The position numbers and the translations under genes are program-made. A DNA stretch of 64,000 nt from Dryas octopetala. Its lineage: Eukaryota; Streptophyta; Magnoliopsida; Rosales; Rosaceae. The notes below the pieces were generated by a model. The model was not told the DNA's origin, did no database searches, and worked only from the letters and a program-made list of their open reading frames with translations. Within the stretch, counting starts at the first letter, position 1, and each line of letters opens with the position of its first letter. Location of the stretch: assembly GCA_963921425.1 (NCBI GenBank), contig OY992833.1, positions 7,041,228 to 7,105,227 on the forward strand. Direction: 5' to 3'. Shown here piece after piece: positions 47,701 to 59,806 of the stretch.

Positions 47701-48879
47701 TATTCTACGATAGGTCAGTGACTTGAGTTTACATTTTGTTTTGATCATTATGGAAAAAATTTGGGTCTTTTTTCATAAAAAAGAAAAGAAAGGAAAAAAG
47801 CAACCGTACAAGAAGCAGAAAAAGAAAGAGGGAAGAATAAGAAGCAATCTGCACTTAAAAGGTCATCAATATAAGAAGGAACACTACTATAGAGCAAAAT
47901 AATCATAGAGAAAGATAGAAAAATCCAATATCACTGACATGGGTTTCTATTAAAATCCCACAAATTGAATCCAAATTCCAGACCATAAACTTCAATCCAA
48001 ATCCATCATTTAACCAATTAAAAAAGAAAAAAAATTGACCCATTCTTTTTATCTCAATCAAACACAGAAACTAAAACCTAGATATCCTAAAAATTGAACC
48101 CATTTTTTTTTCTCAATCAAAACCAGAAACTAAAACCCAAAAATTAAACTCATAAACTAAAACTCTAGATAAAATAAAGTATCAAAGAAAGATCCTAAGA
48201 ATTGACCCAATCTCTTTTTCTCAATCAAAGTCAGAAACTAAAACCCATAAACTAAAACTTTGGAGAAAAGAAAGTAAAAAAGAAGACGCTCACCTTATCG
48301 GAGTAGACGCGCCGATAATAGGGTAAGCAGAGAAATAGAAAGTAAGGGAGATGGTCTAAAGAGTGAGGGAGGTGGGATTAGGTCGACAGAAGAAAATGGT
48401 GGAAGAAGGAGAATGAGACTGACGTTTGATTTCTTTTTTATCCCAAAAATAAACCCAACGTTAATTTAATTATTTAAAAAAAAAAACCAAATCCTGAAGT
48501 TTAGTTTATTGGGTTTGGAGCTGAAATGTAGGCGCCAATTCTAGATATTTCTTTTCGGCGCCAATAATTTTAAGATATAACAACAATTTATGCATGTGGT
48601 CATTATTAGAGAATCCACAACAATAAACAAACGTTGTGTTTTCCTAAATAAATGACAACGAGCAGTTTCAAGTGGTCATATGCGAAAAAAATTCGGAACA
48701 CGCACTCCATGTTGTCGTATATTCTGTTAATAACGTATTGTGTGCACATTGTGAGATTAAGATTAATAATAGTGTACGACAACGGACACTTTGTTGCACA
48801 TTGTTAATGACTGCTTTCAACAACATGCATTTTGTGCGTTGTCTTCTCGATGTTGTCATATCCTGTTTTTCTTGTAGTG
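44770..48879. mobile_element. Non-autonomous CACTA transposon, 4.1 kb, inside the ULP1-like gene
   Basis: The ends CACTACAACAAAAACATG and (reverse complement) CACTACAAGAAAAACAGG are inverted repeats, flanked by the 3-bp duplication ATT (44767-44769 and 48880-48882). Subterminal regions repeat AACAACGTT-type words (44800-45090 and 48590-48860). No transposase-like frame is present. It is a different family from the CACTA at 15195. Confidence 0.9.
47439..48083. repeat. Direct repeat inside the second CACTA element, about 495-bp offset
   Basis: A roughly 145-bp segment starting ATCACTGACATGAGTTTCTC (about 47439) recurs near 47932. Shorter echoes (TTTCTCAATCAAA then CAGAAACTAAAACCC) occur near 48110 and 48220. 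Confidence 0.75.
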
Positions 48880-50055
48880 ATTTTGGTAAGAAGGAAATAG
48901 AACTTACAACAAGTGACATTGCTGATTTATTTGGGCTGCCAGAATTGGGAAATGAAGTTCTCTTGACAAAAAAAGATTTCAAGAAATCCAAGTTCATTAC
49001 ATATCACTTTAAGAATGATGAACAAAGGATAAATAGAACCTCAGTGCAAAATGCTCTCTATAAAGCAATAGAGGAAGGAAAATAACCTCAGATACCAACA
49101 GGGAATCAGAAAACTTCAAGGAAGAGAAGACTGAAAGACAACAGTGACAATGTTGTTCATTTTATAATTTTGTACCTGTTGGCTACTTTCCTATTCCCAA
49201 ACTTTGGATACCACCTTGCTAGGGACTTGGACAAGCATGTTGAAGACTTGGTTGGAATGGTACATAAAGCATGGGCAAAGGGAGTGCATGATTACTTGCA
49301 CAAATCATTGTGCAAGATAGTAAATCAATGGCTGGTTGTGTCGTTGCCATACTGGCAAGCACTAAACTGAATTCATTAAATATGAATGTATTATTTTAGA
49401 CACTATGTTTATTGTTTATTACAACTTTTAAAAATTTTTGTATAATTTTTCTCTTTGATGAATTCCAGTATTGGATATGCAAAAAGACAAACATCATTAA
49501 TCCAATCAAGGGCAGAGAAGAAGAAACTCCTGGCATAGTCAAATGGGATCTAGATGATCTCAATCTCAAGTTGAAACATTACAGACTTAAAGACTTTGAG
49601 GTAAAAAAGCAAAACAAAACATAGTTACTTTATACCAATAACTATTTTCAAAACCAAAATACTAACAATGTTCACTTTAAATTGTGAAGAACATGTTTGA
49701 TGATGAAGAAAGAGGGGAGAAACCACCTACTGAGGAAACATGCCGGTTAGGAGACACACAAGAAACAAAAGAAGATGAAGAACCACAACTGACACTCCAA
49801 GATTGGTTAGATAAAAAAGACAAAGAGGAGGAAATGGAAGTAGAATCGTCACTCGAAGCTTGGGTAAGAATTCAAAACTAATAACAAAACGCCACTGCAT
49901 ATTTATTGTGCATGTTTGTTGTATAAGTTGCCACTATTAGACAGTAACAAACACCAACAAACCAGAAATTGCCACTGCCTATGCATATTTCTTAATTGTT
50001 ATATATATGTCATACTTCTTTTTATTTTCTGTCTTTTATAAGCAACCAAACAGTA

Positions 50056-50200
50056 GCAAATATGTGGGATTCTAATTGTTACTTCCTGGTAGTAACAACT
50101 GGAATTTCACATATTAGTAAGCCTATTTGCTACTGTCAAATATGTGACATTCTAATTGTTACTTCTTGGTAGTAACAAATAGAATTTCACATTTCCTTTT
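50056..50200. repeat. Two further ATTCTAATTGTTACT palindromes
   Basis: Copies near 50068 and 50150 lie in an intron of the ULP1-like gene. Arms are imperfect (AGTAACAACTGGAAT, AGTAACAAATAGAAT). Both are followed by TTTCACAT. Confidence 0.8.
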
Positions 50201-52974
50201 ATAATAAAATGTCACTTTATCACAGTAACAATATAGCAAACACTAACATTTTCTTTTATGCATGCAGTTAGACCACTTTGAAAGTGAACAAATCAGTAAA
50301 GGGGATAAAAAGGACATGGAAGAATTCCTTAACATCTATGAAGAAGTCATAAAACAATTAAAGACATTAGTGGTAAATGAAGATGAAGATGAAGATCACA
50401 ATGAAGATGAAGATGAAGATGAAGATGAAGTCACAGGAAAAAAAAAATTGATTAAACAACTCACCACTTAGAATGCCATACTTGATGAGAAAAATGCAAA
50501 TTATTGGTAAATGGTTCTCACTGCAAATGACGAAATTGGGAAACTCAAGAGTGACAATTATGAACTAAGCCAAGAAAATAAAAAATTGAAGATGATAAAC
50601 AACAAAGTTAAGCAATTACTCAATGAAGAGAAAGAAAAGAGAAGAATTGATAAAAAGGAACAACAAGTCCAAGAGGCCAAAACAAAATCACTCTTTGAAG
50701 AGATTGAGAAGCTGAAAGAAAGAATTTCAAGACAGAAAGAGATGATTGAGAAGTTGGATAGCAGTGGGAACATTAATTGCCTTGCACAAAGGTCAAGCCC
50801 ACTTGTCTCACCTGAAAGGGACGAGCAAATAGAAGGAGAGCATCCAGCTGAAGATTCTTTTGAGCATCAAGACGAGCCTCAAACTGCAAGGACTCCTCAA
50901 CAAAAGCATACAGCTGAAGAGTCTTCTGAGCATCAAGATGAGCCTCCACCATCTTTTGCCTTTGAGAATGCTGCCTCAGTTGAATTAACTCCCAATCAAC
51001 CTGCAGAGCATCAACCTAAACAGTCTTCTCCTTGCCTTGCAATTGTACAATACTCAATGATGGGAAGGTTAAAGGAGAGAGAAGACAGAGTTAAGAAGGT
51101 TGATGATATATATGAATACAACTTTGAACCAAGGAAGAAGAAGACACCTGCAAGAAAAGACGTACCAGAATTGCCACCCAAAACAAGAAAGATAAAGACA
51201 AGAGTTGAAAAAGGCAAATGAAAAAGTGAACAACCAAACTTTGATTTGGACCTGGACCTGGACCTGACCTAGGAAGATGAGGACCTGACCCAGGAAGGTG
51301 ATACAGACTTAACACTACAAGCTACAAAAGGACCAAATCTCATTGCACAAACTGTTGAAAACATAAAGTGGTCAAAGTATCCGGTCTTCAAATTATTGAA
51401 TGAAAGAGTTCAACAACTCCTAATTGAATTTTGGACAAAAGGCCCCACACAGGTACAATTCCATTTTTATGTTGAATTTTAAAACACCTGATTGCCATTG
51501 TCAAACAGTAACAATAGCTTAAGGTACTGACAAACACTGACTACAATATATTGTTTATGCAGCACCTTACTATGGCAAAAAGGAGAAGGTGTAATCAGTT
51601 CAATCTCTAGACAAGATGTTCTAAACTTGATCATGGACAATGCAGTGGCAAATAATGTAAGACCAATTACTATGGAAACTCAAATTAATTTAAAGAGTAA
51701 AAATTATTTGAAACTACTTAACATTGTTTAAATCTTGCATACCAAGTGATTGATGCATTTGAAGAACTACTGCAAGAGGAAATGGACAAAGTAGAATCTG
51801 AAACACCTGCAAAGTCAACATTCCTCACAACCTTTGCTTCAGTAAGTTCATTTAAAACTTCATTACTCAAAAGTAACCAAGACTTCATTATTGTCACTGA
51901 CAGTCAGTGGCAATTCAGTAACATTAAAAAATTACATGTTTTGATAACAGATTAAGGATGCAGAAGATGATCAATTGGGGATAGAACAATTCCTTTTTGA
52001 ACCTCTCCTTAATTGCTTGGGAAAGTCGGACAAGATATTCATCCCAATGGTCACTTCTAAAGCTTTTCATCACACACTACTTGTGATGGACAAGGATGCG
52101 GTGAATTGGCTTCACTTCAACCCCCTGAAGCAAAGAAGGATCAAGATGGATATATGCTACAAAAAAGCTCAAAAACTGGTATGAAATGTGTTTAAATTTC
52201 ATAAAACTAAATTCTATGTACTTAAAGATTGATATGAAATATGTTTGAATTTTTAAGAACAATGTACTTTAAAATGCAGAAAGCGTGCGTGGACAGCTCG
52301 ATCTATGTCATGCAAGCAAGAAGTAACGGATGAGATTCTAAAATCAAGAATAAGAAGAAAGCTAAGCAAAAGAAGCAGTGCAAGAGAGCTCAAATTCACT
52401 GATGACAATGAAGCAACACTCAGATGGTTGAAAGACTTTAGCAATGACTACGAACTTCACCAATCAAAAATTTGTCCACAACAATCAGAGACATCGTAAG
52501 TCGACTACCATATGCATAAAGATCAATTTCAACAAAATTATTAAAAAAATAATCTTAAACTGATGCCATTCAATTTTATAATTTGCAGATTGGATTGTGG
52601 GGTGTTTGTCATGTATTATATGGACAAAGTTTCAAAAGAAGAGCTGAATAACAACAAAATCACAAAAAAGGACATTTATAAGTTCAGAGCAAATGTAATT
52701 GAAAGGTTCATTAACCATGAACAAAGCTGGACTTCACAGCAACTTCAATCCTTCAAGAAAATCCAGAACAAGGACTGATCACACTCTGTGCTGTGCCGAA
52801 GAAAGACTTTACCTACTGCTTTTTTATGTTTTAGAATTCAAGTTTATGTATTTTTGTTTCAAACATATTGCAGAATTTTATTTCTATGTTGAACTCTTTT
52901 GTCTTTTTTATTGAAATCTTTCAGCTTTTTATTGTACTACTTTCAGTTTTTATATTGAATTTTAAAATGCTTAA

Positions 52975-53168
52975 TAGGTTGCCACTGCCACACAATGGAA
53001 CAATACTTGATTGCCACTGCCACACAATAGAACGATACGTGATTGCCACTGCCAGGCAGTAACAATACATAATTGTCACTGTCAGGCAATAACAAGATGT
53101 GATTGCCACTGTCAGGCAAATAAGTTAAACAATAACAATAACAAATAACACATACATGATTGCCACTG
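52975..53168. repeat. Tandem TTGCCACTG...GGCAA motif repeats
   Basis: GATTGCCACTG recurs about every 28-30 bases (52979, 53012, 53042, 53071 as TTGTCACTG, 53101, 53159). Several copies form a small hairpin, TTGCCACTGTCAGGCAA. The block is split by the solo LTR and continues at 59290-59420. Confidence 0.8.
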
Positions 53169-55249
53169 TGTGAGGCCCCGAAAATTTTTCGTGTTTTATT
53201 TTATTTTCAAGATTGGTTTTGAGCCAATGGGAAAATAGTATAATTCACTACGAGTACGTAGTATTTTTCTGGGTATTTTTCTAAGTCCCGAATTATTTTT
53301 GGTTAATTTTCGATGTTTGTTGAGTGGGAAGATCTTGGCCATTGATCTATTTTGATCAAACGGCCAAGATATTGACACATGGCAGCATCTGGTGGCAGGG
53401 GAGGAAGCGATGAGAAGAATGGAGAACTCGGTGAAATTTTGTGAAAAATCCCACCGAGCGCTCGGCGGTTCTGGCGAGGGCTCGGTGGTTTTAGCGAGGG
53501 CTCGACAATGTTTTATATAATTACCCCCCCAGCTTTCATTTCTCTCATCCGCAACATCTCTCTCTCAGTTTTCTCATTTTCTCTCTGTTCTCTATCTTAG
53601 TTGAGAGGCTGTCTTGAGTTTCTCTTCGCCCGCGGAGGTGGTGAGGTACTTGTGGTAGTTTAGGATGCACGAAATCCAGGTGGGTGATTTGTGATCCTAG
53701 TCATGTGGTTTTGTCATTAGTCCTTTGTTGTGTAATTTGTGGAATTGTGAGAATGATTTATTTAATTAATTGTATAAGGTAAGGTTACCTTATTTGACTT
53801 ATTATTTTAGTAATGGTGTGTGAAACCTTAATTTTGTAGGTAACACCTTATTGTTTATGATAGTGAATTATTGTTGTTCAATTAGTTGGTACCATAATTA
53901 GAACGATACACAAATTAATTATGATGGCACATCTAGATGCCAGTGATGCTCGTTTGAGCTATTTATTTGATTGAGTTATTGTTAGCCATTGATTTGGCAT
54001 TTTACTTGTTGTTTTACAAGTAGATCGAGTAAATGTTGTTAATTGAAATGAATTAGGATACATTTTAGAGATTTCACAAATCTTTTGGTTGATTGTGGTG
54101 TGACCTTATTTTCATAATTTGGAAACCATAATTTGATTATGTAACGGTTTTGGGTAATGACATTGATAATTACTGGTGGATTACTGAATGTGAGTTATTG
54201 ACTAATGAAAAGGAATTAGGGCATCCGCTAGTGAATTCATATAATCTGTTTGATTATTGTATGACCCTACTTTTCATAATCAGACATCATAATTTGATTA
54301 AATAGTTATTCGATTATTATGATGATAAAGATTGGTTTGAAGATTATATGTTTTGATTGTATGCATTCCTGAGATGCTAGGTTGTCTATCATGTTTATGG
54401 ATTGTTATATGGGTACGATTTAGTACCAAAGATGAATATTACGGCATGCTTAACTACCGAAGATGATTTATGTACTGAGTTAAGTAGTAAATGCATAATT
54501 GACCGTTCTGGTCGGAATTTGACTTATTAAACAAGTCACATGATATATTGTATTATTGTTATTGAAAGGTAAATCATATGTATTCAATTAATTGGAATGA
54601 TACCCAAAACGGGTGTGATGGCGCATTAGTTGCCAATTTGCTTTGCTAATAGAGCGGATTTGTGATGGAATGACTTGTTTCCAGTAATGCTCCTTCTGAG
54701 CTATTTTCTATATGAATTGATATTGGTCATTGTCTTGGCATTTGACTTGTTGGTTTACAAGTCGTATATTTGTTAGTGAATTAAAATGAGTTAAGACACA
54801 CTCTAGAGACTTCACTTAAACTCTTGTTGTTGGGTGTGTGAGACCTTACTATATCTCATAATTGGATATCATAATTTGACTAAATAGTTACTCGGTAAAG
54901 ACGATTAATGTCTGTTAGAGAACTATTGTTTATTTGTGTCTTTGTTGAGCCGTTTGAGCCAAGACACAAAAATTGGGCCAGGTTGGGCAGAGATATAAAT
55001 TGATATATGATTTATTTGAAAATAGTTTATGTTGATGATTGATTGATTTATTGCCTATATTGCATGATGAATTGGCATGGCAACTAAGCATGATAATCAA
55101 TAATTAATAAATTTATTATGTGGATGATTATTGAATATGCTACTTAGAGTGCATTAAAAATTGACATGACATTGAGCATATCAATCATTATCGGATTACA
55201 CTAATGATATTGAAGTGTTTGGACCACTAACTTGAGACGAAGGGGTCAT

Positions 55250-58179
55250 TGTAACACCCCGAACCTCGAGCCCAATAAACATACTAAAATACTGCCATTT
55301 AAATCCCTTTTCAAAGAATGAGTTATGCACTTAATATAATAAGTAAATACAAATAATAAAACAAAGTGCGAGCCCAAAAACATTTATGTAAAATCACTTT
55401 CTAAAATAGGTTTAAATCAAATTAAAATGGGTCTCACTGCCTCGTCTTCTCCTCATTGCCTCCTGAGCCTGCTTAACCTGCAAAACACAAATAACCACAC
55501 TGCACCATATCCATGGTACACCGGGTCATTCAAACAAACAACCCGGTAAGCTCACTAGAGCTCGTATGAGTGAAATAACGAAAAAAATATCCTCAATTTT
55601 TGTATTCAATAAATAATCCACAATAAAATCCAAGCATAAATAATAATTATCCACTCACATAATATTTCGATCACCAATGATCCAAGCATCAAGATAATCA
55701 TAATTCCTCATATCCACATCAAATCCCACCAATAAAAATGTAATAGTCATTCCAACAATTCAAGCTTAATCATCCACCATTAACCTCAAACATAATTTAT
55801 ATGCCTATACCATATCTCCAACTGATTCACGATAATCCAATCCACACATCATATTCCATAATCTCATGGCAAATCATCTACATTCCCATCCTCAAGATTC
55901 AAGCCTAGACTTAACTAAATTCTAGCAAACAAATGCATACACGCAAGCAAAGCAACAAATCAAACTATCTAATTTCACTCACATCACTCATTGAAATCCC
56001 CAAATTTTAAACCATTTCTTAAATCCATTTTTAAATCATCTCAAAACTGTAAATCGACCTCTGAATAACAAATAATACTCTCAAGTTGTAAAACTATTAA
56101 AATGTTTGAAATAAAACGCAATGCTTGACTGAAACTGTCATTTAAAATGTTTACTGAATGAAAAATCATTTCTCAAAATACTCCACAACTGAAACCTCAC
56201 GCCACACTAGTACATGGGGAACTGCTGGTCATACACTGAGGTAATTAAGCTCGCCACATCCCGTGCATAGGCATGAGCAGGCAGATAGGCTCGCCACTTC
56301 CCGTGCAGAGCGAATCAATGCACGGGCAAGCAAAAATGCTCGCCACTTCTCGTGCAGAGCAAATCGATGCACGAGCAGGTAGGAATGCTTGCCACTTCCC
56401 GTGCAGAGCGAATCGATGCACGAGCAAGCAGGATGCTTGCCACTTCCTATGCAGAGCGAATCTATACACGAGCAGGCACGAAACTAGGCTCGCCACTTCT
56501 CGTACAGAGCGAATCGACGCACAGGCAGGCAGGTATTCTCGCACAAGCTCAATCACAGCATTCTCGAAACTAACTCATAACTTTCATTATTTAATAATAT
56601 ATTAATGCTCCTTGTATTTCTTTTCAGATTCACCTCTACATATGCATCATCATCAACACTTGCTGTGAGAAAATTTATTCTTAAAACATTTATAAAACAA
56701 GGTCCACTCACTATTTACTCCGAACTATGCCGAATCCTTTCCGAAATTGATTCCTACTCACGACCCCTCACTTTTTTGCCACTCAAATCATACTAATACT
56801 TCCTCAAAAATTAATTTGATCAAATCTGTATAATAATTGCCTAATCATCATTTATTTACCTCGACAATAAACATTCCTTCTCTAATTCAGCAATTATCTT
56901 CAGAGCATCTTTAATATTTCCCTTATAATCCCTTAGCCTCAAATCCTCGTCAATTCATTCTTATGATCCAAATTCTACACTTAGCCTCCTCTAACATAAA
57001 ACAACAAATCACACAAAGCAGACAATTCACCCACGGTACTCAACAATATAACCAGATGAGTTTCACTCACAGTGTAACCACGTGAACAGACCGAAATGCC
57101 CTTGGACGGCAACACGCTCGGATAACAAATCCGGCAGCATGACGACATCGGGAATAAGATTTCCTGAGCCCGTGTACCTATTAAGACCAGACAACTAATT
57201 AAATACAATTCAGAAACACAATTTGGCCACTAAACGACCGAAACGAGCGGCCGCCACCACACACTGTGGCTGCCCTACCCCAAACAACACACAAACATCA
57301 ACAAAAATTCACCAAAAGGATTTAGAAAGGTTCCTGGGACCTTAATTGAGCGGAATCGGGTCAAACAACCATTAACCCGCCTCCAAAAGTGGTGGTTCCG
57401 ATGGTGACAGCGGTGGCACAAACCTCGAGGATCATTTTTGATAACTAGACCGACAGCCAAAAGCCGCCGGAAACGGTCGAAATTGGCAGTGAGGCCGACG
57501 GTGGAGATTTGGTTTCCCGAGCTCATTGCTCCGTCGTGGAGCATCGTATGAACGAACGGAGACATGGCTAGACTCACCATGACGAGGGGAACAAAGCCCA
57601 GTAGGTCCGGTCATCCAATTTCTGCTAGAATAGTGAGATCTTGGTGGCTTGCTGCACTGTCGTGGGTGGTCGGATGGCTGATCCGAGACCACCAATAGAA
57701 AGGTATCGTCGATAGATTTCCAACGCCACCAAGAATGCCTGAATCGGAGGTCGGGAGCGAGAGTTATAGCCGATCAAAGTTTTGTCAAGAGGAGAAGAGG
57801 AGAGAGAAGAGAGAATTCGGGAAGAGAGAAAGAGAGAATGCACGGGAGGGAGAGAGAAATCAAGAGAGAGAGAGAGGTTTCTGACTTTTTGGGTTTAAAA
57901 ACTTACTTTTGTAAAAATTATAAGTTTGCCACTCACTTCAAAGCCCGTATATTTTAAACTGTAACTCCGATTTATGCGTGCTTCGTGTCTACGAACTTGT
58001 GGACTCGTGACCTATTCAACGTGCCCAAAGTCAAAAACGAAAGCCCACTAAATTTAAAAGTCAACTTAGGGTCAAGCCCAATTTAAAACGAAAATTAAAA
58101 TTAAATTAAAACCTTTTTAATTTCCAAATAAATTCTCAAAATAATCAAAATAAATCTTTGTAAAATACGGGGTCTCACA
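55250..58179 (-). mobile_element. Gypsy-type solo LTR (inner), opposite orientation
   Basis: Read on the plus strand it runs from TGTAACACCCCG to GGGTCTCACA, with 5-bp target duplication GTCAT (55245-55249 and 58180-58184). In reverse it begins TGTGAGACCCCG, like the outer LTR, and shares the segment around GAGCTTACCGGGTT, so the two belong to related families. It is 2.93 kb without a coding region. Confidence 0.88.
56249..56535. repeat. About six tandem 50-bp repeats in the inner LTR
   Basis: The unit CTCGCCACTTCCCGTGCAGA followed by GCGAATCGATGCACGAGCAGGC recurs with period 48-53 bases. Open frames across it on both strands are repeat artefacts. Confidence 0.9.
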
Positions 58180-59289
58180 GTCATATAGTGATGACCTTGG
58201 GTTCGATCCCCTAAATCCACCGATGGGGTTTACTTAGCGAGCTGTGGCTCCCCAGGGACGATTGTTGTAATATATACAACCGTGTGGTTACTACTTTTAA
58301 GAGTAAGCTAGGTTGTTTTGATCTGAGGATCAAATGGTTTGGATGTCTCGCTACCCATTCAGTTTTTACTGACAGGGAGGTAGTTGATACATTTGATAAT
58401 CGGTTAGTGTGGGTCCACTGTCATTTGTACAGGTATCCATGTGTTGCCTCTTCTGCATGCTAGCTAGGTACACATGCATTAGTGTGCATGACATATAATT
58501 CATATGACATCATAATCATTAAAATGTGAATTTGATTGTGACATGTTGATTAATAGTTAAATTATTGGTTAACTATTAAACTGTATGGTGTATGCATGAT
58601 TTGTAATGAACTTGAGATGTCATTACTTGTTTATTGTTGATAATAATGGTGATGTTTACCAATATTTGAATGTGGTTGTTTATCAGCTTTGATATTACTT
58701 CATGCTGAATTATGATAGTTGTTGCCACTATTTGTGTGTGTGATAATCTGGATGTTAAATTCCAGAATTGGTGTTGCAGGGTATTTTTATATATAGTACT
58801 GCTAAATGTTATTTGTTTATGTTTGCTTGGGTTGGTTCACCCATACGAGCTTTATAGCTTACCGGGTTTGTTCTTTAACCCGGTGCACCATTCAACTGGG
58901 CAGCGGTTGGTTTTGTAGGTTAAATAAGACTGAAGAAGCAATATAGAGGAGATGTGGCAATTGGTAATTCAGAAGTGATTTTTCTCTTTTATTTGTAAAG
59001 AGTTTTGTATTTACTTCAGCTCATTAATATTCGAAACAGTTGCACAAGGTTACTATTTATTTATGTAATCTTGGGGGTTGGTTTTTAATCAAACTATTCG
59101 ATTCATTTATTCTGATGTGTAATTTGCAGTATGATCCAACCCGGTATTTTGTTTTTAAACTCAGCCTTACATTGATTGTTTGGTTCTAAATGCGAGTTGT
59201 CGAGCTTCGTAATTTCATCTAGGGCTAAATGGTCATTGTGGTGATGTAACGTACCCGAATCTTCCAGCCCGGGGGTTTGCGGCGTCACA

Positions 59290-59806
59290 CACTGCCAAGC
59301 AGTAAAAAACAATAACAATAACAATACACTGAAAATATGAAAAACACAACACAATACAGTAACAAAACACTATCAAACTATAACAATTTGTGATTGCCAC
59401 TACGAGGCAATAACAATAACGTGATTTAAAAACAAGGGAACCACAACACATGCATGGACTTCACAAACCACCATATTAAAACAAGCATAACAATTTAAAA
59501 TCATAAGAATAACATAAACCAAAATCGAGAGATGAAAAAATATCATTTCCAAAAGCTAAAACAACATAGTAATAAAATATTACTATGCAACAGTAACAAA
59601 ATATTACTATCCAAAATATCATTTAATAAATAATTGAAAATTCCTAAGCCAATTAAAAATGAAAACTATGGGCTCCTATTAATAAAGTCACATATTGCCA
59701 ATGCATGGAGGTGACATTCATAAAATTCCCTCAATTGTTTAAAACCTATAAGCCAATAAACTATTAGGCAGTACCATTATTACTAAAACCTAGAGCAACC
59801 ATAAAA
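59290..59806. other. MULE spacer between the solo LTR and the transposase 3' end
   Basis: Continues the TTGCCACT repeats (59393-59415) and AACAATAAC runs, then AT-rich DNA. It lies between the 3' ends of the two converging MULE genes. No gene seen. Confidence 0.6.

Larger units (their letters stand above)
44476..52778 (+). pseudogene. ULP1-like cysteine protease (C48) gene of the MULE, split by a CACTA insertion
   Basis: The first recognisable coding block (near 44620-44769) is cut by the CACTA element and resumes at 48883; removing it and one target copy gives KKFHFGKKEIELTTSDIADL, a normal start of the plant ULP1-MULE head domain. Further exons: head domain near 49140-49600, acidic exons (49684-49881, 50262-50471 with Glu/Asp runs), a long exon (50511-51221) with a coiled coil (LKSDNYELSQENKKLK) and EHQDEP repeats, then the protease (51975-52184 and about 52280-52778). 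The protease shows His in KAFHHTLLVMD and Cys in LDCGVFVMYYMD; the usual catalytic Asp position reads Asn (LHFNPL). At least one in-frame stop lies before the CACTA site (near 44667) and one near 50469. Confidence 0.75.
53169..59289 (+). mobile_element. Gypsy-type solo LTR (outer), split by a second solo LTR
   Basis: Begins TGTGAGGCCCCG and ends GGCGTCACA, with 5-bp target duplication CACTG (53164-53168 and 59290-59294). Without the inner insertion it is about 3.19 kb. No primer-binding site, polypurine tract or coding region is present, so it looks like a solo LTR left by recombination. A TATA-like TTTTATATAATT lies near 53511. Diverged internal repeats occur (the word CATAATTTGA at about 54128, 54291 and 54872). 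Confidence 0.85.

Noticed and set aside
56245-56605. Frames of about 100 residues on both strands
   Set aside because: Produced by the 50-bp tandem repeat of the inner solo LTR.
58195-58225. tRNA box-B-like GGGTTCGATCCCC inside the outer solo LTR
   Set aside because: No cloverleaf or acceptor stem could be built around it, so it is not called as a tRNA gene.
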